Source: CAVTQZ01 sp963737015 (GTDB lineage: Bacteria > Actinomycetota > Acidimicrobiia > Acidimicrobiales > UBA8190). From it: a stretch of 64,000 bases of DNA. How positions within the stretch are numbered: the stretch's first letter is position 1; every line of letters starts with the position of its first letter. The notes beneath the pieces are model-generated. The model was not told the DNA's origin and searched no databases. It saw only the letters and a program-made list of their open reading frames with translations. Shown here piece by piece: positions 44,377 through 52,753 of the stretch. The stretch covers positions 124,001 through 188,000 of the forward strand of contig CAVTQZ010000003.1 in assembly GCA_963737015.1 (NCBI GenBank), read 5' to 3'. The position numbers were made by a program, and so were the translations under genes.

Positions 44377-46179
44377 ATGGACATGGAGACCCACGAATTC
44401 GACGTCGTGATCATCGGGGCGGGGGGGGCCGGGCTCCGAGCCGCCATCGAGGCCAAGGAGCGCGGCCTCGACACGGCGATCGTCTGCAAGTCACTTCTCG
44501 GAAAGGCCCACACGGTGATGGCCGAAGGCGGGGCGGCGGCGGCCATGGGGAACGTGTGGCCCGACGACAACTGGAAGGTCCATTTCCGGGACACCATGCG
44601 CGGCGGGAAGATGCTCAACAACTGGCGCATGGCGCAGTTGCACGCACAGGAAGCTCCCGAGCGCATCTACGAGCTCGAACGCTGGGGGGCGCTGTTCGAT
44701 CGCACTCCCTACGGCAAGATCCTCCAGCGCGACTTCGGCGGTCACCGCTACGCGCGTCTCGCGCACGTCGGGGACCGCACGGGTCTCGAGATCATAAGAA
44801 CCCTCCAGCAGCGCGCAGTAGCCCTCGGCATCGAGGTGTTCATGGAGTGCAAGGTGCTGCGGCTCTTGAAGGACACCGACGGCGTGGTGAGCGCTGCGGT
44901 CGCTTACTGGAGACCGAGTGGCGAGTTCGTCACCTTCAAGGCGAAGTCCTTCGTCCTCGCAACGGGAAGCATCGGCAAAGCCTGGCGGTACACGACCAAC
45001 TCGTGGGAGTCCACAGGTGACGGTCACGCCATGGCGGCCTGGGCGGGCGCCGACATGATCGACATGGAGTTCGTCCAGTTCCACCCGACGTGCATGGTCT
45101 GGCCGATGACCGCCAGAGGCATCCTCGTCACCGAGAGCGTGCGGGGCGACGGTGGCGTCTTGCGAAACGCCGAGGGCCGCCGCTTCATGTTCGACAACAT
45201 CCCGGCCATGTTCGCCGCGGAGACGGCGGACACCGAAGACGAAGCCGATCACTGGTACGACGACCACACGAACTACAGAAGGCCCCCGGAGCTGTTACCG
45301 CGCGACGAGGTCGCGAGGGCGATCAACGCAGAGGTGAAGGCGGGGCGGGGAAGCCCCCACGACGGGGTGTTCCTTGACATCGCGAGCAGGCGCAGCCCCG
45401 AGTACATCCGCCGCAGGCTGCCGTCCATGTACCACCAATTCAAAGAGCTCGCCGGTGTCGACATCACGGCCGAGCCGATGGAGATCGCCCCCTTCCAGCA
45501 CTACATGATGGGGGGGATCCGGGTGGATCCCGACACCGGGGCGGCCACCGTGTCGGGTCTCTTCGCCGCAGGCGAATGCGCTGCGGGCCTGCACGGGGCG
45601 AACCGCCTCGGTGGAAACTCCCTCTCGGACCTCCTCGTCTTCGGTCGTCGTGCCGGGATGGCCGCAGCGGATTTCGCTCGCGCCAGGCTCACCGTTCCGG
45701 TCGCGAGCGATGCGGAGATCCAGTCGATATGCGACGCGTCGATCGAGCCCTTCTCGCGCGACGGAGGTGAAAGCCCGTACGAGCTGCACAGGCAGCTGCA
45801 GGAGACGATGCAGCAACTCGTGGGCCTCATCCGCAGAGAGGAGGAGCTCGTGCAGGCTCTCGAGGACCTCGAACGCATCTCTGCGCGCACGGAGAAGCTG
45901 TCGGTACCGGGAGGCCGCGTCTACAACCCCGCGTGGAACCTCGCGACGGACATGCCGGCGATGGTGACGGTGGCGATCATGGTGGCGAGGGGAGCCATGG
46001 AACGGCGCGAAAGTCGGGGAGGGCACACCCGGGACGATTTCCCGAAGGCCGACCCCGAGCTCGGCAGCGTCAACTTCGTGCAGCGCGTGCGGCCCGACGG
46101 CGCCTACGTTCTGGAGCAGCAGCCACTTCCCCAGCCGCCTGAGGATCTCGCCGCGTTGCTGGAGGAGGCCCCCGCATGA
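44377..46179 (+). CDS. sdhA: Succinate dehydrogenase/fumarate reductase flavoprotein subunit
   Basis: 600 residues: FAD motif VVIIGAGGAGLRAAIEAKE (~9-27), covalent-flavin region KAHTVMAEGGAAAAMGNV with the histidine after the KA, QFHPT (~234), and the C-terminal LHGANRLGGNSLSDLLVFGRR. It oxidises succinate to fumarate. It lies six bases after the anchor gene and overlaps the FeS gene by four bases. Confidence 0.95.
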   Translation: MDMETHEFDVVIIGAGGAGLRAAIEAKERGLDTAIVCKSLLGKAHTVMAEGGAAAAMGNVWPDDNWKVHFRDTMRGGKMLNNWRMAQLHAQEAPERIYELERWGALFDRTPYGKILQRDFGGHRYARLAHVGDRTGLEIIRTLQQRAVALGIEVFMECKVLRLLKDTDGVVSAAVAYWRPSGEFVTFKAKSFVLATGSIGKAWRYTTNSWESTGDGHAMAAWAGADMIDMEFVQFHPTCMVWPMTARGILVTESVRGDGGVLRNAEGRRFMFDNIPAMFAAETADTEDEADHWYDDHTNYRRPPELLPRDEVARAINAEVKAGRGSPHDGVFLDIASRRSPEYIRRRLPSMYHQFKELAGVDITAEPMEIAPFQHYMMGGIRVDPDTGAATVSGLFAAGECAAGLHGANRLGGNSLSDLLVFGRRAGMAAADFARARLTVPVASDAEIQSICDASIEPFSRDGGESPYELHRQLQETMQQLVGLIRREEELVQALEDLERISARTEKLSVPGGRVYNPAWNLATDMPAMVTVAIMVARGAMERRESRGGHTRDDFPKADPELGSVNFVQRVRPDGAYVLEQQPLPQPPEDLAALLEEAPA

Positions 46180-47231
46180 CCCCCGAAGTCGAACAGGGTC
46201 CGGGCTCGGACGTCGGGAGCGGTAGGGGAACCGCTACGACGTCGCCCACCGCCAAGAGCAGTGGCGCAAACACAAACAGCACCGCACAAAGCGTGAGTGT
46301 TGACGGATCCTCGGTGACGCTCCGGATCTGGCGTGGCGACCCCGAGGGAGGGGCGCTCGTCGACTACGAGATGCCGGCGGTGGAGGGCGAGGTGGTCCTC
46401 GACGTGATCCACCGGATCCAGGAGGGTCCGGCTCCGGACCTCGCATGCAGGTGGAACTGCAAGGCCGGAAAGTGCGGATCGTGCTCGGCGGAGATAAACG
46501 GTGTGCCGAGGCTCATGTGCATGACCAGGATGGACCAGCTGCCGCAGGAGGAGCCGGTCGTGGTCACTCCCATGCGAGCGTTCCCGATCGTCCGCGACCT
46601 CGTCACGGATGTGAGCTTCAACTACGCGATGGCACGACTGGTCCCGCCCTTCGCACCCGGACCTCCCGAGGCGGACGGTACTTACCGGATGATGCAGGCG
46701 GACGTCGAGCGCGGGCAGGAATTCCGCAAGTGCATCGAGTGTTTCATGTGCCAGGACGTCTGCCACGTGATCCGGGACCACGAGGAGAACAAGTCGATCT
46801 ACGCCGGGCCGCGATTGTTCATCCGGTACATGGAGCTCGAATCACACCCCCTCGACACCAACGACCGCCGTGAGCTGCTGCGGCGCCGCATGGGCCTGGG
46901 TCTGTGCAACATCACGAAGTGCTGTACGGAGGTTTGCCCTGAGCTCATACGGATCACGGACAACGCCATCATCCCTCTGAAAGAACGCGTGGTCACCTCC
47001 TCCTACGATCCGGTCGCCTGGCTCGGTCGGAAGTTCACGGGCAGAAGGAAGCGTTCGGCTTCGGATGCCGCCGCAGATGCCCCGGCTTTCAGCTCCCCCA
47101 CGCGTGAGGACCTGCTCGACCAGGCGGACACAATCGCCGCAATCGCCTCTCCGTTCAGAGACGTGCCCACCGGAGAAGGCGGCGAACGACCTGCGTGGAC
47201 GCCCCCCAACCGCCGCACCCCGCAGGACTGA
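46176..47231 (+). CDS. sdhB: Succinate dehydrogenase/fumarate reductase iron-sulfur subunit, extended
   Basis: 351 residues, about 100 longer than Sdh1 FeS subunits (~248). The [2Fe-2S] site is CRWNCKAGKCGSCSAEING, the next cluster ligands are CIECFMCQDVCHV, and the last are CNITKCCTEVCPELI. Residues 1-35 are a Ser/Thr/Gly-rich extension, and the last ~65 (KFTGRRKRSASDAAADAPAF onward) are a low-complexity tail not found in typical subunits. The ATGA overlap with sdhA (46176-46179) shows coupling. Confidence 0.93.
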   Translation: MTPEVEQGPGSDVGSGRGTATTSPTAKSSGANTNSTAQSVSVDGSSVTLRIWRGDPEGGALVDYEMPAVEGEVVLDVIHRIQEGPAPDLACRWNCKAGKCGSCSAEINGVPRLMCMTRMDQLPQEEPVVVTPMRAFPIVRDLVTDVSFNYAMARLVPPFAPGPPEADGTYRMMQADVERGQEFRKCIECFMCQDVCHVIRDHEENKSIYAGPRLFIRYMELESHPLDTNDRRELLRRRMGLGLCNITKCCTEVCPELIRITDNAIIPLKERVVTSSYDPVAWLGRKFTGRRKRSASDAAADAPAFSSPTREDLLDQADTIAAIASPFRDVPTGEGGERPAWTPPNRRTPQD

Positions 47232-47387
47232 AACCACGAATGCGGTGAGCGGGTCAGAACCCGGCTGATACGAGCTTTTCGGGCACCGCCCGCTCCGGTA
47301 ACATGGGCTGCGGCAGTTCTAGAACCTGATCGTTCGAGTCTCGTGCTAACGCCGTGCTCGAGTTGTCGTGTCACCCCGGTCCTAGGT

Positions 47388-47408
47388 GACGTTTTTCCAT
47401 AAAACGTC
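47388..47408. promoter_or_regulatory. Perfect hairpin before the paralogue gene
   Basis: GACGTTTT (47388-47395) and AAAACGTC (47401-47408) pair perfectly around tccat. It lies 26 bases before the start codon at 47435, so it is probably in the leader RNA or an operator. An AGGTGGGA ribosome-binding site follows. Confidence 0.45.
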
Positions 47409-47434
47409 TTAGAGGACAGATAGGTGGGACGACG

Positions 47435-47884
47435 ATGGACACAGCTCGACGCTCCGACCTGGAAGAACGCTTCGAGCGCGTCGCCGCGCTCGCGCAAGCG
47501 GGTCTTCAACGTTGGGCATCGTTCGTGCGACCTCTCCCGCTCGTGCTCGTGCCCGAAGACCAACGCGTCGCCCTACGATCTCTGGTGAATTGGTACGAGC
47601 GCGTATGTGTCGACGAGAGTTATGAGGGTTCTGCTCCCCCTGAGGGCCTCGAAGTGCTGGGCGCGTTCGATGGCTCCCACTCGAGGACGGCTGACGACCC
47701 TGTCAAGATCGCGCACGGCGCGGTCCGCCTCGCAGAGGATCTAGTCGATTATCGACAGCTCCTTGGCGGCTACCGGCACCTTCTTCAGGATGGTGAGCGG
47801 CCACGAGAAGGGGTCGAGGAAACCGTGCTGTCGCAACTGGAAGTCGCCACCCTGTTGGTTTCCCAGCTTCTCGAGGTGTCTTGA
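47435..47884 (+). CDS. Uncharacterised protein of the paralogous family (copy 2)
   Basis: 149 residues. The core VALRSLVNWYERVCVDESYE, then APPEGLEVLGAFDGSHSR and GAVRLAEDLVDYRQLLGGYR, matches copies 1 and 3. It appears all-helical and soluble, without a signal peptide. It has a good ribosome-binding site and an upstream hairpin. The stop is one base before the ATG of copy 3. The function is unknown. The gene lies in a run with two GAF-ANTAR regulators, which suggests a shared regulatory setting. Confidence 0.72.
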   Translation: MDTARRSDLEERFERVAALAQAGLQRWASFVRPLPLVLVPEDQRVALRSLVNWYERVCVDESYEGSAPPEGLEVLGAFDGSHSRTADDPVKIAHGAVRLAEDLVDYRQLLGGYRHLLQDGERPREGVEETVLSQLEVATLLVSQLLEVS

Positions 47885-47885
47885 G

Positions 47886-48470
47886 ATGCGCAGATCAACA
47901 TGGCTACGGATGCTCGACGAAAGGCGTCCACGAGACTCTGACCATCCAATAAGTCCGAGAATGCGCCGGGCGACCGCCGTTCCGCCGCAATCGGCGCCGA
48001 GAATTCACAGAGGAATCGCCGAAGGAAAAGGGCGATCTGACGCGATAACTCTTCTCCAGGGCTACATAAAGGTGGTGGTGGCGAGGATCGAGCGCGTTCA
48101 TCCGCGAGTGAGATCGCTGCCTTCCCTCGTGAGCAGTGAGGAACTGGGGGCGCCGTTGCGTCGACTCGCGACTTGGTTCGAGCGGATCTGCGCTGACGGC
48201 GGATACTCGAGTTCGGCTCCGGGGGACGGACTCCGCGCCTTGTCCCGGGCAGCGCATCCGTCAACCGGCTTGTCGAGCGACGAACTCGCCGGTGCGAGGT
48301 GGGCCGTAAGTTTGGCCGACGAGGTTGCCGCCTGCCGCTCGCACCTCGCATCCGGGGCGGAGAAGGACGTGGTTGCCTGTCAGGACGCTTTGTCCCGGCT
48401 TCAGGGCCACATGTCAGGGAGCGATCAGCTCTCGAGCGAACATCGCACGCGAAATCCAACGGCATCGTGA
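47886..48470 (+). CDS. Uncharacterised protein of the paralogous family (copy 3)
   Basis: About 194 residues from ATG 47886 (ATG 47961 is a plausible shorter start, because the first ~45 residues are basic and unconserved). The core GAPLRRLATWFERICADGGY, APGDGLRALSRAAH and GARWAVSLADEVAACRSHL aligns with copies 1 and 2. A tandem arrangement with copy 2 suggests duplication. No known domain recognised. Confidence 0.65.
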   Translation: MRRSTWLRMLDERRPRDSDHPISPRMRRATAVPPQSAPRIHRGIAEGKGRSDAITLLQGYIKVVVARIERVHPRVRSLPSLVSSEELGAPLRRLATWFERICADGGYSSSAPGDGLRALSRAAHPSTGLSSDELAGARWAVSLADEVAACRSHLASGAEKDVVACQDALSRLQGHMSGSDQLSSEHRTRNPTAS

Positions 48471-48547
48471 ACAAGGTGCCCGTGATTACAACGGCTTCGA
48501 AAGAAGGCAACCAGGGACCGGCTGGATCTGCGGCCAATTGTGCTGAT

Positions 48548-48715
48548 ATGCAGCTTGATTGGCGTTCGACATGGGACGGGCCGATTCCGTATTGGGCGTG
48601 GTCGACGAACGAGCGGCGGTGGCTGCGCCTAACTTTCGGTCAACACCAGGCGTGGCTTTCCCGTCCCGACCTCGACGCCGGGGAGTTCGCCGACGCGGGC
48701 GGAGTGGCTTCGTGA
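48548..48715 (+). CDS. Small hypothetical protein upstream of the GAF-ANTAR gene
   Basis: 55 residues, Trp-rich: MQLDWRSTWDGPIPYWAW, then NERRWLRLTFGQHQAWLSRP. The frame continues upstream to 48299 but that part is antisense-like to copy 3. It ends five bases before the ATG of the next gene. Weak evidence; included because of tight spacing to the regulator. Confidence 0.35.
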   Translation: MQLDWRSTWDGPIPYWAWSTNERRWLRLTFGQHQAWLSRPDLDAGEFADAGGVAS

Positions 48716-48719
48716 GGCC

Positions 48720-49412
48720 ATGACCAGCGACAGGCTCGCGCGGATCCTGAACGAGTTCTCGGTCGGATCAGATTCGCACTCCTCCGCCCGCCTGTGCGAG
48801 GTGAGCCGGGAAGTGATCGGGGTCACGGGAGCAGGGATCATGCTGATTTCCGAGGATCTGCCCCAAGGGTCGATCTGCGCGAGCGACACGGTAAGCGGTT
48901 TGATCGAGGACTTGCAGTACATGTTGGGGCAGGGCCCGTGCATCGACGCGCACAACCATGACCGTGTCGTGCTGGAGCCCGACCTTGCCGATCCGGTCAC
49001 TCCTCGTTGGCTCGCCTTTGCTCCGCCCGCTCTGGAGGCGGGGGTGCGGGCCATGTTCGCCTTTCCGACCCGGGTGGGAGCGGTCCGTCTCGGTTCGATG
49101 AACCTGTATCGCGATCAGCCTGGGCCCTTGACCGACGACCAGCACGCCAACGGACTGGTCATGGCCGACGTAGCTGCCCAGTGGGTGTTGGACATACAGG
49201 CCGAAGCGCCTCCGGGTAGCCTGGCGAACGAGCTGGAGGTGGGCGCAGACCTCCATTTCGTGGTGCACAACGCCGCAGGCATGGTCTCGGTCCAAGCCGG
49301 GATCAGCGTCACAGAAGCACTCGTCAGGTTGCGCGCCTACGCCTTCAAGCAGGGCCGTCCTCTGCGCGAGGCATCCGAGGACGTCGTAGCGGGCAGGGTC
49401 CGGTTCGAATGA
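48720..49412 (+). CDS. GAF-ANTAR domain protein (copy 1)
   Basis: 230 residues: GAF domain (~15-150; REVIGVTGAGIMLISEDLPQ, LGQGPCIDAHNHDRVV) and a C-terminal ANTAR helical domain (~165-225; VQAGISVTEALVRLRAYAFKQGRPL). ANTAR domains bind RNA hairpins to prevent transcription termination. The GQGPC motif is typical of this actinobacterial group. The ligand is unknown. Confidence 0.88.
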   Translation: MTSDRLARILNEFSVGSDSHSSARLCEVSREVIGVTGAGIMLISEDLPQGSICASDTVSGLIEDLQYMLGQGPCIDAHNHDRVVLEPDLADPVTPRWLAFAPPALEAGVRAMFAFPTRVGAVRLGSMNLYRDQPGPLTDDQHANGLVMADVAAQWVLDIQAEAPPGSLANELEVGADLHFVVHNAAGMVSVQAGISVTEALVRLRAYAFKQGRPLREASEDVVAGRVRFE

Positions 49413-49513
49413 CTGCCCAGTTCGATCTTCGGGTAAGCAGGTTAGAGTTCTTGGAGTGGTGAGGAGCCAGCCCGGTGCCGGGGGAACCGGTGGCGCTGGA
49501 GGTGGGTAAGCAG

Positions 49514-50254
49514 ATGGCTCGTGAAAGTGACATCGTTCAGTCCCTGGTGGAGATGGCCGACACGCTCGTCGACGACTACGACGTAGTCGAGGTCCTGACA
49601 GCTCTGACAGACCGATGCGTGAGCTTGCTCGGCGTGGCGGCAGCCGGCGTCATGCTCGCCTCTCCGGAAGGGGACTTGCGGTTGGTGGCGTCTTCCAGTG
49701 AGGCGATGCGCATCCTGGAGGTGTTCGAGCTTCAGGCCCAAGAGGGGCCGTGCCTCGACGCATATCGCACCGGTGAACGCGTGGAACACGAGAACCTCCA
49801 CGCCGGAGCCGGCAGGTGGCCACGCTTTTCGATGATGGCGCTTCAAGTCGGCTTCAAGTCCGGCTCAGCGCTCCCGCTGCGGTTGCGCGATTCGACGATC
49901 GGAGCGATGAACCTTTTGGACACCGGACAAACACCGATGAACGAGAGCGACGTGATCGTCGCACGCGCATTCGCAGATCTGGCCACCATCAGTGTCCTGC
50001 AGCACCGTGCTGCGAGCGAGGCCCAACGCCTGAACGAGCAGCTCTCCCAGGCTCTGACCAGTCGCATCGTTATCGAGCAGGCGAAAGGGGTTATCGCCGA
50101 GCGGGTGGGGATCGGAATGGCGGAGTCCTTCGAAAGATTGCGGACCTATGCCCGCAGCCACAACAGGCGGCTGAGCGACGTCGCCAAAGCTGCCGTGATG
50201 GGCGAGCTCGACCCCACGGCCTGGGCGTCTGAACCACACCCGCGGGCTAGATGA
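49514..50254 (+). CDS. GAF-ANTAR domain protein (copy 2)
   Basis: 246 residues from ATG 49514, which has GGAGGTG nine bases upstream (a GTG at 49475 would add 13 residues). GAF (~10-155; EGPCLDAYRTGERVEHENL, GSALPLRLRDSTIGAMNLL) and ANTAR (~180-235; SRIVIEQAKGVIAERVGIGM, SFERLRTYARSHNRRLSDVA). The ANTAR part is more canonical than in copy 1. The two genes are in tandem, 101 bases apart. Confidence 0.93.
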   Translation: MARESDIVQSLVEMADTLVDDYDVVEVLTALTDRCVSLLGVAAAGVMLASPEGDLRLVASSSEAMRILEVFELQAQEGPCLDAYRTGERVEHENLHAGAGRWPRFSMMALQVGFKSGSALPLRLRDSTIGAMNLLDTGQTPMNESDVIVARAFADLATISVLQHRAASEAQRLNEQLSQALTSRIVIEQAKGVIAERVGIGMAESFERLRTYARSHNRRLSDVAKAAVMGELDPTAWASEPHPRAR

Positions 50255-50534
50255 TCGCGGCGAAGGCGGTGCGGCGACTGCGCTGAAACGCTCGTTTCCG
50301 AAGGTGGGGCGCTGGGTCTGGGCGCCCGCCCTCGCGCTGTGAGCAACGGACGATGCCCTGTCGGGCCAACCCGTTACATCTCACTATGGACCCATCGGCC
50401 TCGAAGTGAAAGCGATGTGGGGAAAACCCGGTCGCCAAAGGTCAACCACCTGGCCGAACCCCTCTGACACTTCGCGATCGCGGGAGTAGCCTTCGTCTCG
50501 AAGGGTGCCCGCTGTGGGCTCCGGGAAGGGGAAG

Positions 50535-50756
50535 ATGATGACGCTGCCGGGTGTCTTCGACGACCAGGCCCTTCGTCGCTACCGCGAGCTTCTCGATGCC
50601 GAGGATGCCGCGTTCGACGAACTCGAGCACGCCTACGAAGAGGGCGACAGGGCCCACTTCGAGGCCGACCTTGCGGCCTGGCGCGGCGCACTTGCGCAGA
50701 AGATGACCTTCCTCGCGCGAATGGGGATCGAAGTCCCCACACCGGCGGTCGCCTGA
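50535..50756 (+). CDS. Small helical hypothetical protein
   Basis: 73 residues (an upstream start at 50505 adds 10): VFDDQALRRYRELLDAEDAA then FDELEHAYEEGDRAHFEADL. Predominantly helical and acidic, family unrecognised. A GGAAGGGGA ribosome-binding site precedes ATG 50535. The next gene starts 41 bases downstream. Confidence 0.55.
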   Translation: MMTLPGVFDDQALRRYRELLDAEDAAFDELEHAYEEGDRAHFEADLAAWRGALAQKMTFLARMGIEVPTPAVA

Positions 50757-50797
50757 AGCGCCACCTGGGCCGTCTCGTACGGCGGCCGGAATAGGAG

Positions 50798-51718
50798 ATG
50801 ACCCGCCGGGGCTGGATGTATTTCGTCGCGCTCGGCGTGATATGGGGCCTTCCCTACCTCTTGATACGCATTTCGGTCCGCGAGGTGAACCCGGCGTTCC
50901 TCGTGTTCGTGCGCACCGCCGGTGGGGCCCTTCTGTTGTCTCCGTTCGTGGTCGGACGAGGGACGTTGCGCCCGGTTCTCCGGCACTGGAGGCCCCTTCT
51001 CATCTACAGCTGCGTCGAGATCGCGGTCCCCTGGTTCCTGTTGTTCAGCGCGGAGAAGCGTTTGTCGAGCTCGCTTGCGGGGCTCCTCATCGCAGCCGTG
51101 CCCATCGCGGGCGCAGTGCTGGCGACGATCACGGGCACGGACCGCCTGGATCGCAAACGGGTGGCCGGCCTCCTTCTCGGCGTGCTCGGTGTCGCTGCAC
51201 TCGTGGGCTTCGACGTAGGCAAGTCGAGCCTGCCCGCCGCACTCTCGCTCGGCGTCGTGGCGATCGGATATGCGCTCGGCCCCTGGATCCTGTCGCGATA
51301 TCTCTCGGAGCTGCCACCGGTGAGCATGGTCGCGAGCTCCCTGACCATCTGTGCGGTCGTCTACGCGCCCGCGGCTGCGCTCACCTTTCCGTCACGGACG
51401 TTGTCGGAGTCGGTGATCGTCTCGATGGTCCTTTTGACCGTTGCCTGCTCCGCGCTCGCTTTCGTGGTTTTCTTCGCGCTCGTGAACGAGGTCGGGCCCA
51501 TGCGAACGACGGTGATCACTTACGTCAACCCGGCCGTGGCCGTGATCCTCGGCGTGGCGGTCCTCGGTGAGAGCTTCGGGGTGTGGACCGCTCTCGGGTT
51601 CGTCGCGATCCTGAGCGGCTCCTTCCTGGCAACGAGACCATTGCGGGAGAGCACGGCACAGGTCGGTGCAGGCGGCCCCGGCCCCGTCGAACCGGCGCCC
51701 ACCGTGGCTGAACCCTGA
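50798..51718 (+). CDS. EamA/DMT superfamily transporter
   Basis: 306 residues with about ten membrane helices in two EamA repeats: YFVALGVIWGLPYLLIRISV at the start and VGPMRTTVITYVNPAVAVIL in the second repeat. It is a probable metabolite exporter of unknown substrate. The stop codon abuts the stop of the convergent mdh gene (TGATCA). Confidence 0.9.
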   Translation: MTRRGWMYFVALGVIWGLPYLLIRISVREVNPAFLVFVRTAGGALLLSPFVVGRGTLRPVLRHWRPLLIYSCVEIAVPWFLLFSAEKRLSSSLAGLLIAAVPIAGAVLATITGTDRLDRKRVAGLLLGVLGVAALVGFDVGKSSLPAALSLGVVAIGYALGPWILSRYLSELPPVSMVASSLTICAVVYAPAAALTFPSRTLSESVIVSMVLLTVACSALAFVVFFALVNEVGPMRTTVITYVNPAVAVILGVAVLGESFGVWTALGFVAILSGSFLATRPLRESTAQVGAGGPGPVEPAPTVAEP

Positions 51719-52720
51719 TCAGACGGGCCCGAGAAGCAGATCCGATACGGCGTCGCGCTCTGCGAGTAGTTCTTCCGTGGTGATCCGGATGCGATCCGAT
51801 GCGAACTCACTGTGGCCGAGTCCCTCCTCGACGCGCCACGCATTGCCGTCGGAGATCACCGGGAAACCGAAGACGATCTCCTCGGGAACTCCGTACTCTC
51901 CGTGCGAGACGACAGCGAGCGACGCACAGTCGCCGTCGCGTGTCGGGTTGACGATGCTCTTCACGGAATCCACCACGGCATTGGCGGCGGACGCCGCAGA
52001 AGAAGCGCCGCGCGCCTCGATCACCTTCGCCCCGCGTTGCTGAACGCTCTTGATGAAGTCGCCCTCGAGCCAAGCCCTGTCGATGATCACTTCCGAAGCG
52101 GGCTTGCCGTCGATGCGGGTGTTCTCGAAGTCCGGGAATTGCGTCGACGAGTGGTTGCCCCAGATGGCCAGGTGACGTACCGAGGGGACGGGCACACCAG
52201 CCTTGCGTGCGAGCATCGTCGCCCCGCGGTTCTGGTCGAGGCGCGTCATGGCGAACCAGCGCTGGTCGGGGACGTCGGGCGCGTGGGCCCGCGCGATGAG
52301 GCAGTTCGTGTTGCACGGGTTGCCCACGACCAGTACCCGCACGTCGGAAGCAGCGTGGGCGCCGATCGTCTCACCCTGGGGACCGAAGATCCCGCCGTTC
52401 ACAGACAACAGGTCGTTTCTCTCCATGCCGGCCTTGCGGGGCACCGAACCGACCAACAGAGCCCAGTTCGTGCCGTCGAACGCGGTCTTCAGGTCGGAGG
52501 TCGTCTCGACCGCGTCCAGGAGCTCGGAGGCGCAGTCGTCGAGCTCCATCGCCACGCCTTCGAGCGCGCTCATAGCCGGCTCTATCTCCAAGAGTCGAAG
52601 CACCACAGGTTGTTCAGGGCCGAACATGTCACCGGCCGCTATGCGGAAGAGCAAGCTGTAGCCGATCTGGCCGGCCGCGCCGGTGACCGTCACGTGTATC
52701 GGTGATCTCTGGTTCGCCAT
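51719..52720 (-). CDS. mdh: Malate dehydrogenase
   Basis: 333 residues: NAD-binding VTGAAGQIGYSLLFRIAAG (~11-29), substrate loop VGSVPRKAGMERNDLL (arginine), VGNPCNTNCLIA, and the catalytic histidine in IWGNHSSTQFPD. It oxidises malate to oxaloacetate. It is the cytosolic-type enzyme of many actinobacteria. It is the last gene of the icd-mdh pair on the minus strand. Confidence 0.95.
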   Translation of the reverse strand: MANQRSPIHVTVTGAAGQIGYSLLFRIAAGDMFGPEQPVVLRLLEIEPAMSALEGVAMELDDCASELLDAVETTSDLKTAFDGTNWALLVGSVPRKAGMERNDLLSVNGGIFGPQGETIGAHAASDVRVLVVGNPCNTNCLIARAHAPDVPDQRWFAMTRLDQNRGATMLARKAGVPVPSVRHLAIWGNHSSTQFPDFENTRIDGKPASEVIIDRAWLEGDFIKSVQQRGAKVIEARGASSAASAANAVVDSVKSIVNPTRDGDCASLAVVSHGEYGVPEEIVFGFPVISDGNAWRVEEGLGHSEFASDRIRITTEELLAERDAVSDLLLGPV

Positions 52721-52753
52721 GACCAGCGAGGCTAGACGAACCCAGAACGAGCG

